From contig MU626481.1 of the NCBI GenBank assembly GCA_025603075.1, positions 1 through 31,251 of the forward strand: a DNA stretch of 31,251 bases, given 5' to 3'. A model generated the notes under the pieces. That model was not told the DNA's origin. It ran no database searches and was given only the letters and a program-made list of their open reading frames with translations. This DNA comes from Neoconidiobolus thromboides FSU 785. Lineage: Eukaryota > Entomophthoromycota > Entomophthoromycetes > Entomophthorales > Neoconidiobolaceae. Shown piece by piece: positions 1 through 9,916 of this stretch; positions within the stretch are counted from its first letter, which is position 1; every line of letters begins with the position of its first letter. The position numbers and the translations under genes are program-made.

Positions 1-40
1 ATATAAAATGATTTATCATTAATTAGGACTTGAAGAAAAG

Positions 41-50
41 TATATAAATA
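41..50 (+). promoter_or_regulatory. TATA box of the homeodomain gene
   Basis: The string TATATAAATA lies about 60-70 bases upstream of the ATG at 111. This is a normal distance for a fungal TATA element with a short 5' leader. Background A+T is high, so this is suggestive only. Confidence 0.45.
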
Positions 51-110
51 AAGCTTATAAATATCGTTTACTTTAGAATTTATTATTTTATTTATTACAT
101 ATTACAAGAT

Positions 111-641
111 ATGTTAGACTCTATCGAAAGTTATAAAACTTATACTTATAATTTTACATCAGTTTGTAATAATACTGGCAATAAAATGAAGGAAAGTAGG
201 GATACTAATGGTGATAGTAACAAAAAAACCACCAAAGAGTCTTTGAAAAAAGAGAGACGTAAGATATTAGAATCAATGTATAGACTTAATCCATATCCTT
301 GTAAAGATGCAAGGAAACAGATATCTCAGCAGCTACAAATGGATCCAAGAGAATTTCAAATTTGGTTTCAAAATCGTAGATCTAGAGAAAAGAAAAAGAC
401 AAGTTTAATACCGATAAATACAGGTTTACAGTGGATTAATACCATCGAACCTTCTTATTTTTTGAAGCTCTCCTCAAGCTCATCGCCTGAAATGAATGGC
501 AATAATTCTAATTTTTCTCCTACACTATCATCTCAAAGTAACTTTGAATCTAACCCTAATACAATAAACCACTCTACTACCACTCCTTCTTCCTCAACTA
601 AGAGTACAACAAGGATGAGTTTGAATTATTTACTGATATAA
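111..641 (+). CDS. Homeodomain transcription factor, small
   Basis: Single-exon protein of 176 residues, probably a nuclear DNA-binding regulator. A homeodomain spans about residues 41-97: a basic N-terminal arm (KKERRK), helix 1/2 with the NPYPCKDAR turn, and recognition helix 3 with REFQIWFQNRRSREKKK. The invariant W85, F86, N88 and R90 (homeodomain positions 48, 49, 51 and 53) are present. The loop length is that of a typical, non-TALE homeodomain, the class that includes yeast Yox1/Yhp1/Pho2. The tail (about 100-176) is Ser/Thr/Asn-rich and low complexity. The ATG at 111 is the first in frame, with a TATA-like site upstream; AATAAA-like signal follows near 679. Target genes cannot be told from sequence. 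The protein is short for a fungal homeodomain factor, but N- and C-flanks are complete. Confidence 0.9.
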   Translation: MLDSIESYKTYTYNFTSVCNNTGNKMKESRDTNGDSNKKTTKESLKKERRKILESMYRLNPYPCKDARKQISQQLQMDPREFQIWFQNRRSREKKKTSLIPINTGLQWINTIEPSYFLKLSSSSSPEMNGNNSNFSPTLSSQSNFESNPNTINHSTTTPSSSTKSTTRMSLNYLLI

Positions 642-1374
642 TTTATTTCTTTAACCTTATTTTGTATATCATTTCTCAAATAAAATATACAATTGTACTA
701 TTAGTTTACTCATGTCGACATTTTTAAAATAGTTTTTAATAAACAATATGGTCAAGATGTACATAAAAGTTCCAACGATTTGGACTATCCCATCAAATAT
801 GGCTTATTCATAATAGTTTTATATTTTGTTTTAATTTATTATAAAGCTGCAAAACTAACTAAAAAGGTAATTACTAATTAATTTATAATCTATAAAACAA
901 GCTTTAAATCCTTATAAAATTATATATTATACCGCTATGTATAATTTTAAAAATGTTAATGTATAGCCTTGATACTAAAATTCCTAATTTAAGCAAACTA
1001 GTTTAGATCAATTAATTATTAAGATTATTTTTTATCAAGAAATATTTTTATTCATGCATGTTTAATAAAAAGCTGAAATGGTAACTTAAATTACCAAAAT
1101 GCGAACATGCAGCTTATTATATTAATTAACAGTTTGGGTTGTATATAGAATAAGGCTTTATAGTTGTTTTGGGGGTACAAAGGCGGATACTAAAGAAGAG
1201 AAAAGCAATCAATAAAATGAGAAACAGGATTTCATTTTAAATGAAGTTTTGTTTAATAATATTTGGAACATAAATGGGTCAATCAAAAGAATTTATCTAT
1301 CTATTTAACTATAATTATTGTGGATTTTAGAATTTAAAGCAGCACAGTAAAACTTGAATTTCTAATAAAAAGAA
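642..1374. other. Intergenic, no gene seen
   Basis: AT-rich DNA between the homeodomain gene and tRNA-Glu. It contains a poly(A)-signal-like AATAAA near 679 and the T-run (1366-1370, read on the minus strand) that would terminate the tRNA. I see no open frame or repeat of note. Confidence 0.6.
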
Positions 1375-1446
1375 CTTCCTCACGGGGAATCGAACCCCGG
1401 CCGTTCCGGTGAAAGCGGAAAATCCTAACCACTGGACCATGAAGAA
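1375..1446 (-). tRNA. tRNA-Glu (TTC)
   Basis: The reverse complement folds as a cloverleaf of 72 nt. The acceptor is TTCTTCA paired with TGAGGAA, discriminator G. The D arm contains GGTCCAGTGGTTAGG, the anticodon loop CTTTCAC gives TTC, and the T arm is GGGG-TTCGATT-CCCC. The internal A and B boxes are intact. A TTTTT run directly downstream on the minus strand serves as Pol III terminator. No intron. Confidence 0.95.
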
Positions 1447-1561
1447 CTATGACTTTAGTAGGATTATAAATTATAACTTTTTAAAACATCATAAACAATA
1501 TTGTAAATATATTTTGAAAAATACTTTATAAACTCAACTCATTGATGATTTATTTTATTAG

Positions 1562-2802
1562 TTAGTCTTTATTTTCATTTTCTAAATCCACCACCTCTTC
1601 ATCAAATAAAGTCACAAATGGATTTTGTTGGCTTGAGTATGAATGGATCGATGTCTTTGTCAGTTGCGTTTGGTTTTCTCCAATAACAAACTCTAAGTCG
1701 TCTTTATTTGATGAATCCCACGATTTATAGAACATCATTACTGACAACAATAAAAGCAAGGAGTAAAAGAAAGCGCCATCTAGATAATGCTTACTGTTGG
1801 CACATATACTGTTATTAAATAAATACAAACTCATTTGTGAAGATAAAAAAAAGATCAATGAGATGACTAAATCGCCTAATAAATTAAGTTAATTGCATTA
1901 TTATTTCCATTTAAAAAATTTACCAATCGGCCAATATGAGTCAATATGGTACCATAAATATACTATCCTTATTACCAAAAACAATGCTAGCAATACTGGG
2001 CTTATTATATATTGAAATACATACATTACCACCGGGTTTTCTCTTTCTAAACCAGCTTTACTATTGAAAGTAGTTAATGCAATGATCAAGCCAGATAAAA
2101 ACACTCCAAGCGAAGAAAGACGTGTTGACTATTATTAACTTAATAAAAATTATAATAAATAAAAAACAATAATACCCAATTCATAATTGAAATAGATTCT
2201 TGATCGTCCAGTTGAGATTTTTTATATCTTAGTAAAATTGGAAAATAATCGTAATAGGAAGAAATTGAGAATAACAATAAGCTCCATGGAATTGTTATAC
2301 TAATTGCAAAATGAATACCAACAAAAAACTATAATTAAAGTTGTTAATTCTTTTATTGTTACTGCTAATGTTATTATATTACTGTATAGCTATAAGTTCC
2401 CATAGGTATTATATTAGTTATAGTAAATAATTCTACAACATTATATGCTAGATACAGATAAAAGAACAGATTAATAATTTTTTTCCCTATGTAATATCAG
2501 AATCAAATATTGATTTTATTAAAACTGCTTACCATTGACAGCAGCGATTTTATATTTGATAGAGTATAAAATAATCATGGTCATAACTATACTGGTTATA
2601 TATACAAATAATGAGGCTAAAATTGTTGAGTTATTGGTATTCATATTATAACAGTTGACTTACCTATTTCAAATAAATAGGCGTTCCCAATCTTAATACC
2701 ACGACTTGAACATAAAGTAAACAATCCAAATTGGCTATCAATTAATGGGCATATATTTAACACGGCATTTGAGCATATACTTTTATAATCACCTAACTTC
2801 AT
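1562..2802 (-). CDS. CHS7: Chitin synthase export chaperone (Chs7 family), six exons
   Basis: Rebuilt from six exons: 2802-2664, 2616-2533, 2486-2383, 2328-2176, 2128-1924, 1875-1562. All five introns are 47-54 nt with GT-AG ends, phases close, and the product is 332 residues, close to yeast Chs7 (about 316). Family hallmarks occur in order: N-terminal GDYKSICSNAVLNICPLI, a GKKIINLFFYLY segment, LSSLGVFLSGLIIALTTF, YWPIGDLV across exon 5/6, ICANSKHYLDG (252-262), and VMMFYKSWDSSNKDDLEF (274-291). Hydrophobicity fits about seven membrane spans. Chs7 is an ER membrane protein that lets chitin synthase III leave the ER, so this gene is likely part of cell-wall chitin deposition. The last 40 residues are polar and cytosolic-looking. 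Recognition rests on motif order recalled from the family, not on a database search. Confidence 0.9.
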
Positions 2803-4279
2803 CCTAAATTATTTAAAAAAGACAAAAGATAAAATCAAATAAAATCTGTCATTCTATCTCTCATTTTACTTCTTGATTTATATAATTCAAGATTCATACT
2901 CTTTATTTTTTAGTTTCTCTTACTTCCTTTTCCTTACAATTTTAATTCTCAATCGTTACTCTTATTAAATCTAACTTTCTCCTATTTTGCTCTAATTTGT
3001 ATTGATTTTTAGTCTAAGTTCAATTCAAAAGCGTTTCAGTTGTCTTTTTTAAACTTTGTCTTTAATATTTTGACTATTTTATTACTGTTGAGATTCTATT
3101 GTGATCTATTTAGTGATAGTTTTAGAATCACTCTATTTCGTTGGTTGGGTTTTTTAATATGGAATCTATATTTTAGCCTATTTTTAGTTAAATTTTACTC
3201 TTGTACACAGGCTAGTTTAAAAGCTTGGTTCAAATTTTATCCATTTTGAGTTTTGGTAAAAACTACAAATTAAGCATCAAGTGCTATAAAGATAAAGCTA
3301 TTTTGATCAATTTTAAGATTAATTGTATAAGGAGTATTCTTTCCCAAGTATTTGTATTTTTTTCGAAATTCTGAATGAGCTTTTAAACTTACCTATACAC
3401 GATTATTTAGATCATAATAGACTCGCAACACCTGAAAAGCTTATTTTTATTAAGGTAATTTTGACTTTTTTAGCTTGAGCTAAATTAGGCTACAATTTAT
3501 TTTAAAATTTCGTATGTTACTTTTGCAAAAAATGTTTTATAATTTTTTCAAAATAACTTATATGTAATTATGCTTACTAAATAGAAAGTTTGTAGTTGAT
3601 CAAAGACTAATACTATAATAGCTAAGTTAAAGCTTTAAAAATTAAAAGCTGTGAAAATGTTATACTTTTAAAACTGATACGAAGTATAAATATCCCGCGG
3701 TTTTCATTCATATATCCTTAAATAAATAGGAGATTTGTTACTATTATTTAGTGCTAATTAACTAGTCTAGTTGAATTTTATCTTGTTTTAAAATATTTTA
3801 TAAATTTAATACTTTTTATCCCTATAACATATAGGTTAATATCTAAAAGTAAACTTTCAATCAAGGATTTATTTTACTATTTTACAGTTAAGGTGAATCG
3901 AGTTACAATCTGTTTTAATGATAGTTTTATTTTTTAATATAGTAGCTTCTGTAAACATTTTAGTGTATTGTGTATATTTAATTTATATAACTATAGTGTC
4001 ATAATTCTAATTGTAATAGTTTATCAACGGGTAGCTTGATGAAATAATGTACTCAATGAAAGAGGAGTATGACTTCATTGAGCTTTACCCTAGAAAGAAA
4101 GTACTATGTTTAGGCCCAAAGGTCGATAGTAAGTTGATAAATAACATTAATTAAAACTTATATTATAATGTACATCAGTTTCATTTAAAAATTAAATAGA
4201 GGTAGCTTATTTATTTGATATTATAAGTTTGATTATAATAATTTACATAGTATTTAAAAAGATTGAAAGAGATTAGAAA
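2803..4279. other. Intergenic, with one coding-like short frame
   Basis: This 1.5 kb stretch lies between the 5' ends of CHS7 and the 3' end of the Ras gene. A T-rich strand (2850-3060) precedes CHS7; TATATAAAT on the minus strand near 2877-2885 could be its TATA element. A hydrophobic open frame around 3010-3249 lacks any ATG and is not called. A short ATG frame at 4047-4154 is listed separately. Otherwise I see nothing. Confidence 0.5.
4047..4154 (+). CDS. Short ORF of 35 codons, unknown, possibly relic
   Basis: An ATG frame of 35 residues beginning MYSMKEEYDFIELYPRKKVL and ending TAA. Its codon use is richer in G+C and less low-complexity than the flanks, so it reads more like an old exon than chance. 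An in-frame TGA sits just upstream and no convincing splice sites were found. I do not recognise a family. It may be a small gene, a gene relic or noise. Confidence 0.2.
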   Translation: MYSMKEEYDFIELYPRKKVLCLGPKVDSKLINNIN

Positions 4280-5126
4280 TTAAAGAATAGTGCAACATCC
4301 ACCCTTAGCCTCTTCAACTACTTCAGGTACTGCATCTGCTTGTTTATCAGCTTCTCTACGACGGACGATTTCTCTAATTAAGTTAGAAAAAATCAATTCA
4401 ATATTAATTCTTTCCTTTGCTGATGATTCAATAAATAAAGCGTCAATAGATTCAGCATACGCTTTAGCATCTGCCTCAGTTACTTCTCTAAGATCTTGTA
4501 AATCGCATTTGTTTCCCACCAATATCATAGGGCACTAAAAATAAATCATTATAGAATACTATATAATACTAGAAAAGTAATTTACAGGTATTTCTTCACG
4601 CGCTCTCATGACCTGGGAACGAATAGAATTCAATTCATCAAACGAAGATTTTAAAGTTATTGAATAGACTAATAAGAATCCATCACCACCTCTCAAGAAT
4701 TTATCTGACCATAGCCCACTATTTAAAATATTAGTATTTCAAATAAATTTCAGTCATCTTATCCTACCGATATTCTTCTTGCCCAGCGGTATCCGTGATA
4801 TCTAACTGATATTCTACACCATCGACAGTAAAATTTTTACTGTATGAATCCTCTATTTAAATGTTAGTATCAAAATGATTATTGTATAGATAAGCTTACC
4901 AATTGTAGGATCATACCTGAATTGTAAATAGATATAAAAATAAGGTAAGTAAAACATAATAAAGATGATAATGAAATTACTCTTCCATAAATCTAAAATG
5001 AAAATTATTATAAATAAAAAACAGATTTAATAATAATTACTGATTATTAATAAATGAAATCGTTGTGGCCGATTTACCAACACCACCTGATCCCAACACA
5101 ACAATATTTAACTTTTCTGTAAGCAT
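4280..5126 (-). CDS. Ras-family small GTPase, six exons with two micro-exons
   Basis: Exons: 5126-5041, 4992-4981 (12 nt), 4916-4900 (17 nt), 4852-4768, 4718-4586, 4534-4280; introns are 47-63 nt, all GT-AG. The product is 195 residues. G-box motifs sit two residues later than in human Ras: P-loop GSGGVGKS (12-19), effector loop YDPTIEDSY (34-42), DTAGQ (59-63, the catalytic Gln kept), NKCD (119-122) and SSAK (148-151). The C terminus is CCTIL: a CAAX box with Leu last (favouring geranylgeranylation) behind a second Cys that could be palmitoylated. It is therefore a membrane-attached signalling switch of the Ras/Rap group. Switch II is unusual: EEYRGLWSDKFLRGGDGF replaces the usual EEYSAMRDQYMRTGEGF type, so its regulators may differ. 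Exact subfamily is not settled. Confidence 0.93.
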
Positions 5127-5848
5127 TGTATTAAGTCTATTAATAATGGTTGTTAATAAATGTATAATGAATTGAAGTGACGTTACTTTAAATTATCTAA
5201 TTAACTAAATAAGCAGAAAAAGGATACCAGTCGTTTTTCCTTAAGTTTAATATTATAAAAGGCAATTAAGTTAGTGAGAGTAAACTAACGAAAATTAAAA
5301 AAATAGCAAAAGAACTTCATATAACTATATATTTATATTGAATAATTGTAAAAAATCATCAGCCTCAAACGTCAATCCTTAGTTTGAAAAATTGCTTATT
5401 TTTTAATATATGTTATTGATTTAAGATCACCAAAGTTTAATTTTAATTGTATTTTATTGCATATAAATTTAAACTCTCATACCCTCGATTTTTTAGCTTA
5501 AATTTGTTGATCTTTTTATGCTTTATGAATTCCACCAATTAAAAAAAAGCAAGTACTGTTTTATTGATTTTCAATAAAATTAGGTTTATTAAATTTAATA
5601 AATTTAATTTAACTGAATCTGATACAATGACATTTAAAGTAATAAAAGTTACTATATTTGAAGTGAGGAGTTACTTCGATTTTATAATTTCAAAAAACTA
5701 AAAAAATTATTTTTACTTTAGGAAAATATTTAACAATCTAAGATAACCTTACTGAAATTTAACTGTTAAGTAACTGTCCATTTCTACAAACTAATCTCTC
5801 ATTTTGTATGTTTAACAAACAATAAACTACCAGAATCAGTATCAGTTT
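5127..5848. other. Intergenic, no gene seen
   Basis: AT-rich sequence upstream of the Ras gene (its promoter would lie at 5130-5300) and of tRNA-Val. A small tandem patch, TTTATTAAATTTAATAAATTTAATTTAA-like, lies at about 5583-5610. No coding signal. Confidence 0.5.
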
Positions 5849-5922
5849 GCTTCGGTAGTGTAGTTGGTTATCACGTCACCCTTACAAGGTGAAGGTCTCC
5901 AGTTCGAACCTGGGCTGAAGCA
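5849..5922 (+). tRNA. tRNA-Val (TAC)
   Basis: A 74-nt cloverleaf. Acceptor GCTTCGG pairs with CTGAAGC (one G-T), discriminator A. The D arm is GTGTAGTTGGTTATCAC, the anticodon stem TCACC/GGTGA encloses CTTACAA giving TAC, and the T arm is TCCAG-TTCGAAC-CTGGG. A TTTT run follows at 5927-5930 as terminator. No intron. Confidence 0.95.
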
Positions 5923-7145
5923 ATATCTTTTACTGGAACTGGGCAGCTTAGTACTTTCAATAAGGGTGGATATACCTTTACAAAATGTCATAAATAACCA
6001 CTGTTGAAAAATTGAACAAATTTTTCTAAAGTTCATAGCTTGTAGTTGCTCATGACTAGAATAAAAGTTATAAAAAGTACACAAATTAAAAAAACGTTTC
6101 TTATAATTACTCGTTAGAAAATAGAAACTTAAAAAGGCTATACAGAGTTTAATTTTTTTAGTGTAAAACTCTAGTCAAAGAACTATATTGAATTTAATAA
6201 TTTTCATTATATGGTTAATATTACTTAAAAAAATTTAAGTCAAGATAATATAGGATTTTTGAATGAAATTTTAAAGTGTAACTGAACAAATTTGAAAAGG
6301 AACATAAGAGTGGATTTTACAGCCACAAAAATATATTATAACTCTAATTATGAATTCTTTTAATAGAATCCAATAGTAATTTTACCAAGTATAGAATGAA
6401 AATTCAGATTAGCTAGCTAGAGTGTCTGTCAAAGACGGTCCTTTTTACTGGAAAAATATGGTAGACTATTTCAAATGCTTCTATCTAATCTGGTCTATTA
6501 AAAAGATGTTCTCCGTACAGTAATGTTTTTCCTTGAGGATTTATTTAATAATTTGTTCAAACTGTAAGTTGCTCAAAAGATGGATAAAATATTGAAAAAA
6601 AATACATTTACATATCGATATTATAATAGGCCATAGTAAAAAAGCCTTTTAGTTAATTGCAAACTGCTTTTCTAAAAGGCCGAGTTTCTTTGCTTTAGAA
6701 TACTAAATAACTACTAACAGTATTGATAACTAAGTAAAGCTGGCTAAAGATAAAAGACGATTGCTTTAAGCCAAACTATAATTCAATTTAAAACCAGTGT
6801 TTATCCAAAAAGCTAATCATTAAAATGACATCATATTTAGTTTATTAAGGAAAGTACAATTGACAGTAAAGGCTTATAAGATGGAAGAAATGACCTAATA
6901 ATATGTTAAAAGTAAATAAAAAATTATATTTGAAACTTATTTGGTTTATATTATTGAATGTCTAAAAATAAATGTCATTTAATCAATTAATATTAGTAAA
7001 AAATTCATATTAAAATAATGATGAAAAGTTAAATCATGGATAAACAAAGTATTAAGTGAAACTATGCTAAGCCATAGAAGCTAATAAAGTAACTGCATTA
7101 CAGAGGCTTACTCATTTTTCAAAGTAAAACTAATAGTCAAATTAG
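5923..7145. other. Intergenic, no gene seen
   Basis: About 1.2 kb of AT-rich sequence. The only structure noted is a perfect 9-bp inverted repeat, GCCTTTTAG at 6644-6652 and CTAAAAGGC at 6672-6680, with a 19-nt loop. No open frame above noise. Confidence 0.5.
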
Positions 7146-7154
7146 TATAAATAG
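7146..7154 (+). promoter_or_regulatory. TATA box of the secreted four-Cys protein gene
   Basis: TATAAATAG lies 41-49 bases upstream of the ATG at 7195, a strong match to the TATA consensus at a suitable distance. Confidence 0.5.
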
Positions 7155-7194
7155 AATTGAAGGGAAGGAAACAGAATTTATCAAATCATCAAAA

Positions 7195-7725
7195 ATGAAA
7201 TTTATTTATCTTATCCCTACTCTATTATCCAGCCTCGTACTTTCCCAAAACACTTTAGTAGAAAATATCCAAATTTGTATCCGTAATTGTCAATCGGCTA
7301 ACAATGTTCAATGTGTAGGTCAATGTGTTGCTGGCTACGGTATGAACGTTCCAGATAGTACTATTGGTGAAATTATCAATGGTATTAACAATAGTAACAA
7401 CAGCCAATCTGGATCCGCAAATTCTTCAGCATCCATTAATCCTTCTCAATCATCTGCAGCTAGTTCAATGGCTTCAGAGTCTTCTTCTTCTGTGGCTAGT
7501 TCAATAGCTTCAGAATCTTCTTCTCTTATCAGCTCTTTATCTTCCGCTTCAACTTCTATTTCTAGTGCCTTGTCGTCGGCTTCTGCTTCACTCTCTAGTG
7601 TATCGAGCTCAAAAATATCTTCTATCAAATCATCTATGAGTGCAAATGGATCAAATGGTAATTATATTTATCCTTCAATTACATTTATTGCCGTTAGCAA
7701 TATTATCTTAGCTTATTCTATGTAG
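7195..7725 (+). CDS. Secreted four-Cys, Ser-rich protein, probably GPI-anchored
   Basis: Protein of 176 residues. Layout: signal peptide (1-17, ending LSSLVLSQ), a small cysteine domain with Cx3Cx7Cx3C (C28, C32, C40, C44) followed by VAGYG, an Asn/Ser linker, a long Ser/Ala tract (about 80-150), then a hydrophobic C-terminal segment (YPSITFIAVSNIILAYSM) preceded by small residues, as in GPI-anchor signals. This is the design of fungal surface mannoproteins: a short disulphide-bonded head on an O-glycosylated stalk. The paralogue on the opposite strand at 8294-8767 shares every element, and the two are convergent. Small four-Cys heads on Ser stalks are common in fungal secretomes; no specific function is known to me. 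The minus-strand frame inside is a shadow of the Ser repeat. Confidence 0.85.
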   Translation: MKFIYLIPTLLSSLVLSQNTLVENIQICIRNCQSANNVQCVGQCVAGYGMNVPDSTIGEIINGINNSNNSQSGSANSSASINPSQSSAASSMASESSSSVASSIASESSSLISSLSSASTSISSALSSASASLSSVSSSKISSIKSSMSANGSNGNYIYPSITFIAVSNIILAYSM

Positions 7726-8063
7726 ATGGTGTATGTACACTTATTTAATAAAAATCCTTAATAAAGTCATTCTGTAGCTATTCAAATAACTTTTTGTTTT
7801 TTATCTACAAATTTATAATTTTTTAGCTATGACAATTTATCTAAAAAAATGCTTGATCATTTTTGTTCTAGTTTGTTCAAAATAAAATATTTCAGAAAAA
7901 TGCTTTAGAAAAAAAGCCTTCTTTTTACACCAAATTAAGCGTTGTAGTGAATATTACTTACACACACATTTACAAACTTACAGTGGTTATACTACTAATA
8001 TCAAGGAACTTTCATCAACTAAGTTATTTGATACTCTTTTCCGTTCCTTTGATTATTATTATA

Positions 8064-8153
8064 TTGAGATGTACTTTTTTAAGGATTTTACTAATGATTT
8101 CCATTCAAATAGTGCTTAAAAAACGGAAGTAATGGAACCAAAAAAAACATCCC
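8064..8153 (+). mobile_element. MITE copy 1 (degenerate), ~100 bp TA-inserting family
   Basis: The weakest full-length member. It keeps the core order GATGT-TTTTTT-AAGGATTTTACTAA, AAATAGTGCTTAAAAAACGG and AAAAAAACATCCC, but the left end is damaged (TGAGATG). It sits between the two convergent secreted-protein genes. Confidence 0.7.
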
Positions 8154-8293
8154 TAAGTTTAAAATCATTTTATATCCTCTAAAGTCAAAATCATATCTTA
8201 ATCAATCTCCGAATAAGAATCAGACACTGTTTTTGATAAAATAAAATGCTATCTTTAATGTATTAAAATATTTATTTCTTAAATTACGATCGT

Positions 8294-8767
8294 TTAGATT
8301 AAAGTGGAGAGGAAAGGTACAGCGAAAACGATAGCAGAAATGCTATTTACATATTGGTTAGATGTATTACCGCCAGTAACTGATTTAGATAAAGAAGATA
8401 ATTTAGATGATGCTTCAGACTTAATAGATGAAGATGCGCTAGAAAGGACGCTAGAAACTGATGATGCACTAGAAGAGATAGAGCTGGAAACAGAGCTTTG
8501 ACTGTTATCCATAGAGGTACTAGTTTGAACAACTACTACAGTAGTTGAGCTACTACCACTTGGGGATTGAGATCCTTGGCCACTCGCACTGCTACTTGGT
8601 GTAACTCCGGTAGGAAGCAAGGTTTGACCAAATGAAGCAACACATTGGCCGATACATACAAAATCACTAGAAGATCTGCAGTTTTGAACACAAGAATCGA
8701 ATTGTTGTCTTACAGGGTCTTGGCAGTAAACCAAAGGTAAAATGGATAATAAATAGGCGATTTTCAT
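8294..8767 (-). CDS. Secreted four-Cys, Ser-rich protein, paralogue of 7195-7725
   Basis: Protein of 157 residues. It has a signal peptide (1-16, ending PLVYCQ), a Cx3Cx7Cx3C head (C26, C30, C38, C42) followed by VASFG, a Ser/Gly/Gln linker, a Ser/Ala tract (about 88-130) and a hydrophobic C terminus (ISAIVFAVPFLSTLI) suited to GPI attachment. The head aligns position for position with that of the gene at 7195 (CIRNC/CVQNC, CVGQCVAGYG/CIGQCVASFG), so the two are an inverted duplication that has since diverged in the stalk. The 568 bases between their 3' ends contain MITE copy 1. TATAAAA on the minus strand at 8830-8836 lies about 65 bases upstream of the start. A cell-wall or adhesion role is an inference from architecture. 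Confidence 0.85.
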   Translation of the reverse strand: MKIAYLLSILPLVYCQDPVRQQFDSCVQNCRSSSDFVCIGQCVASFGQTLLPTGVTPSSSASGQGSQSPSGSSSTTVVVVQTSTSMDNSQSSVSSSISSSASSVSSVLSSASSSIKSEASSKLSSLSKSVTGGNTSNQYVNSISAIVFAVPFLSTLI

Positions 8768-8829
8768 TATGAATTAAATTAAGATAAAAAATGAAATTTT
8801 GAAGTAATGATAGCTTTTACTTTGATCTG

Positions 8830-8836
8830 TTTTATA
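8830..8836 (-). promoter_or_regulatory. TATA box of the 8294-8767 gene
   Basis: TATAAAA on the minus strand, about 63-69 bases upstream of the ATG. Confidence 0.4.
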
Positions 8837-9916
8837 CTTTTTCTTGCTTTGAATATGAGGTAATCATGACATGGAATAAATTCATCGACTGGAATTCAAA
8901 CTTAATACATTTCCATTTAGTAAACTTTTATGCCAGACGCTTATTTCGTTAAATAATGTTTTGAATTGATTTAGCTAAGCCTTATTTTGTGAAAATCTTA
9001 ATTTATATCTAAAAATATCTGAAATTTATAAACTTAATAATTATTACAAAATTTCTCCTTTAAATATTATATTTGACTACAAATAAATATAATATCGTAT
9101 TGGTATATAGAACATCGTATTTTTTTATAGTATAAGTCCCAAATAATAATAATAATAACAGTAATAATAATTTATTTTCATCTTTTATGAACATAATATA
9201 TTTAAAGCTAATAACTTATGCAAATTTCCGTGGCAAATTGTTTTGTTATTTTTATGCATAGTCATTAAATTAATTTTGTAATGATATTTTATTATTATTT
9301 CAAAATGATCGCACATTTAAAGTATTTACTTCATACTTAATAGCTTGCTCAAATATCAATTTATAAAAGGCTATTAATGAAAGGGAAGCTTTGTAAGCTT
9401 TTAAGTATTTAAATATTTAACATTTGACCAAAATGGAACTAATTCTTTTAAGTATAAGTGCATTTATAGCATTTAAAAAAACAGTTGATAGATTTAAGTT
9501 TAAAATTCGACCATATCTCAAGATTATAAAAATATTGAGTGTACAAAATTATCAATTCATGTATATTTAATGTTTTAAATGAATATTTTTTTGAAAGTAT
9601 TAAATGTATTAAAAAAGTTGTTCTAGATAAAAACAATTACTATACTAATATTACCTTTTATCCTTAAAACTGATTAAAATACTATATTGTGAAAACTTAA
9701 AGATAAAACATTTACACTGCTTTGTTTACAATTAATTTAAGATTCATATTTAATAAATATTGGTAAAAAAAACTTGTATTGATAAATTTTCGTGCTTTTT
9801 AGATATAGTTAACTTTTGGCAAATATTTAGATTTATAGCTTTCCAATATAAAGAAATAAAATAAAAACGAACTATTTTATACACTTATTAATAATTAACA
9901 TAAATTATATAGCATA

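Noticed and set aside
3040-3249. Hydrophobic 69-residue open frame
   Set aside because: It starts at TTG, has no ATG back to the upstream stop, is T-rich by composition, and no splice sites connect it to a gene.
7446-7628. Minus-strand acidic frame inside the secreted protein gene
   Set aside because: A shadow of the Ser codon repeats on the opposite strand; the same holds for 8304-8501 and 8347-8532.
7947-8132. Plus-strand open frame of 61 residues
   Set aside because: It runs into MITE copy 1 and is low-complexity; no signal of coding.
9448-9636. Minus-strand 62-residue frame in the gene-free region
   Set aside because: AT-driven composition, no start context, no family features.
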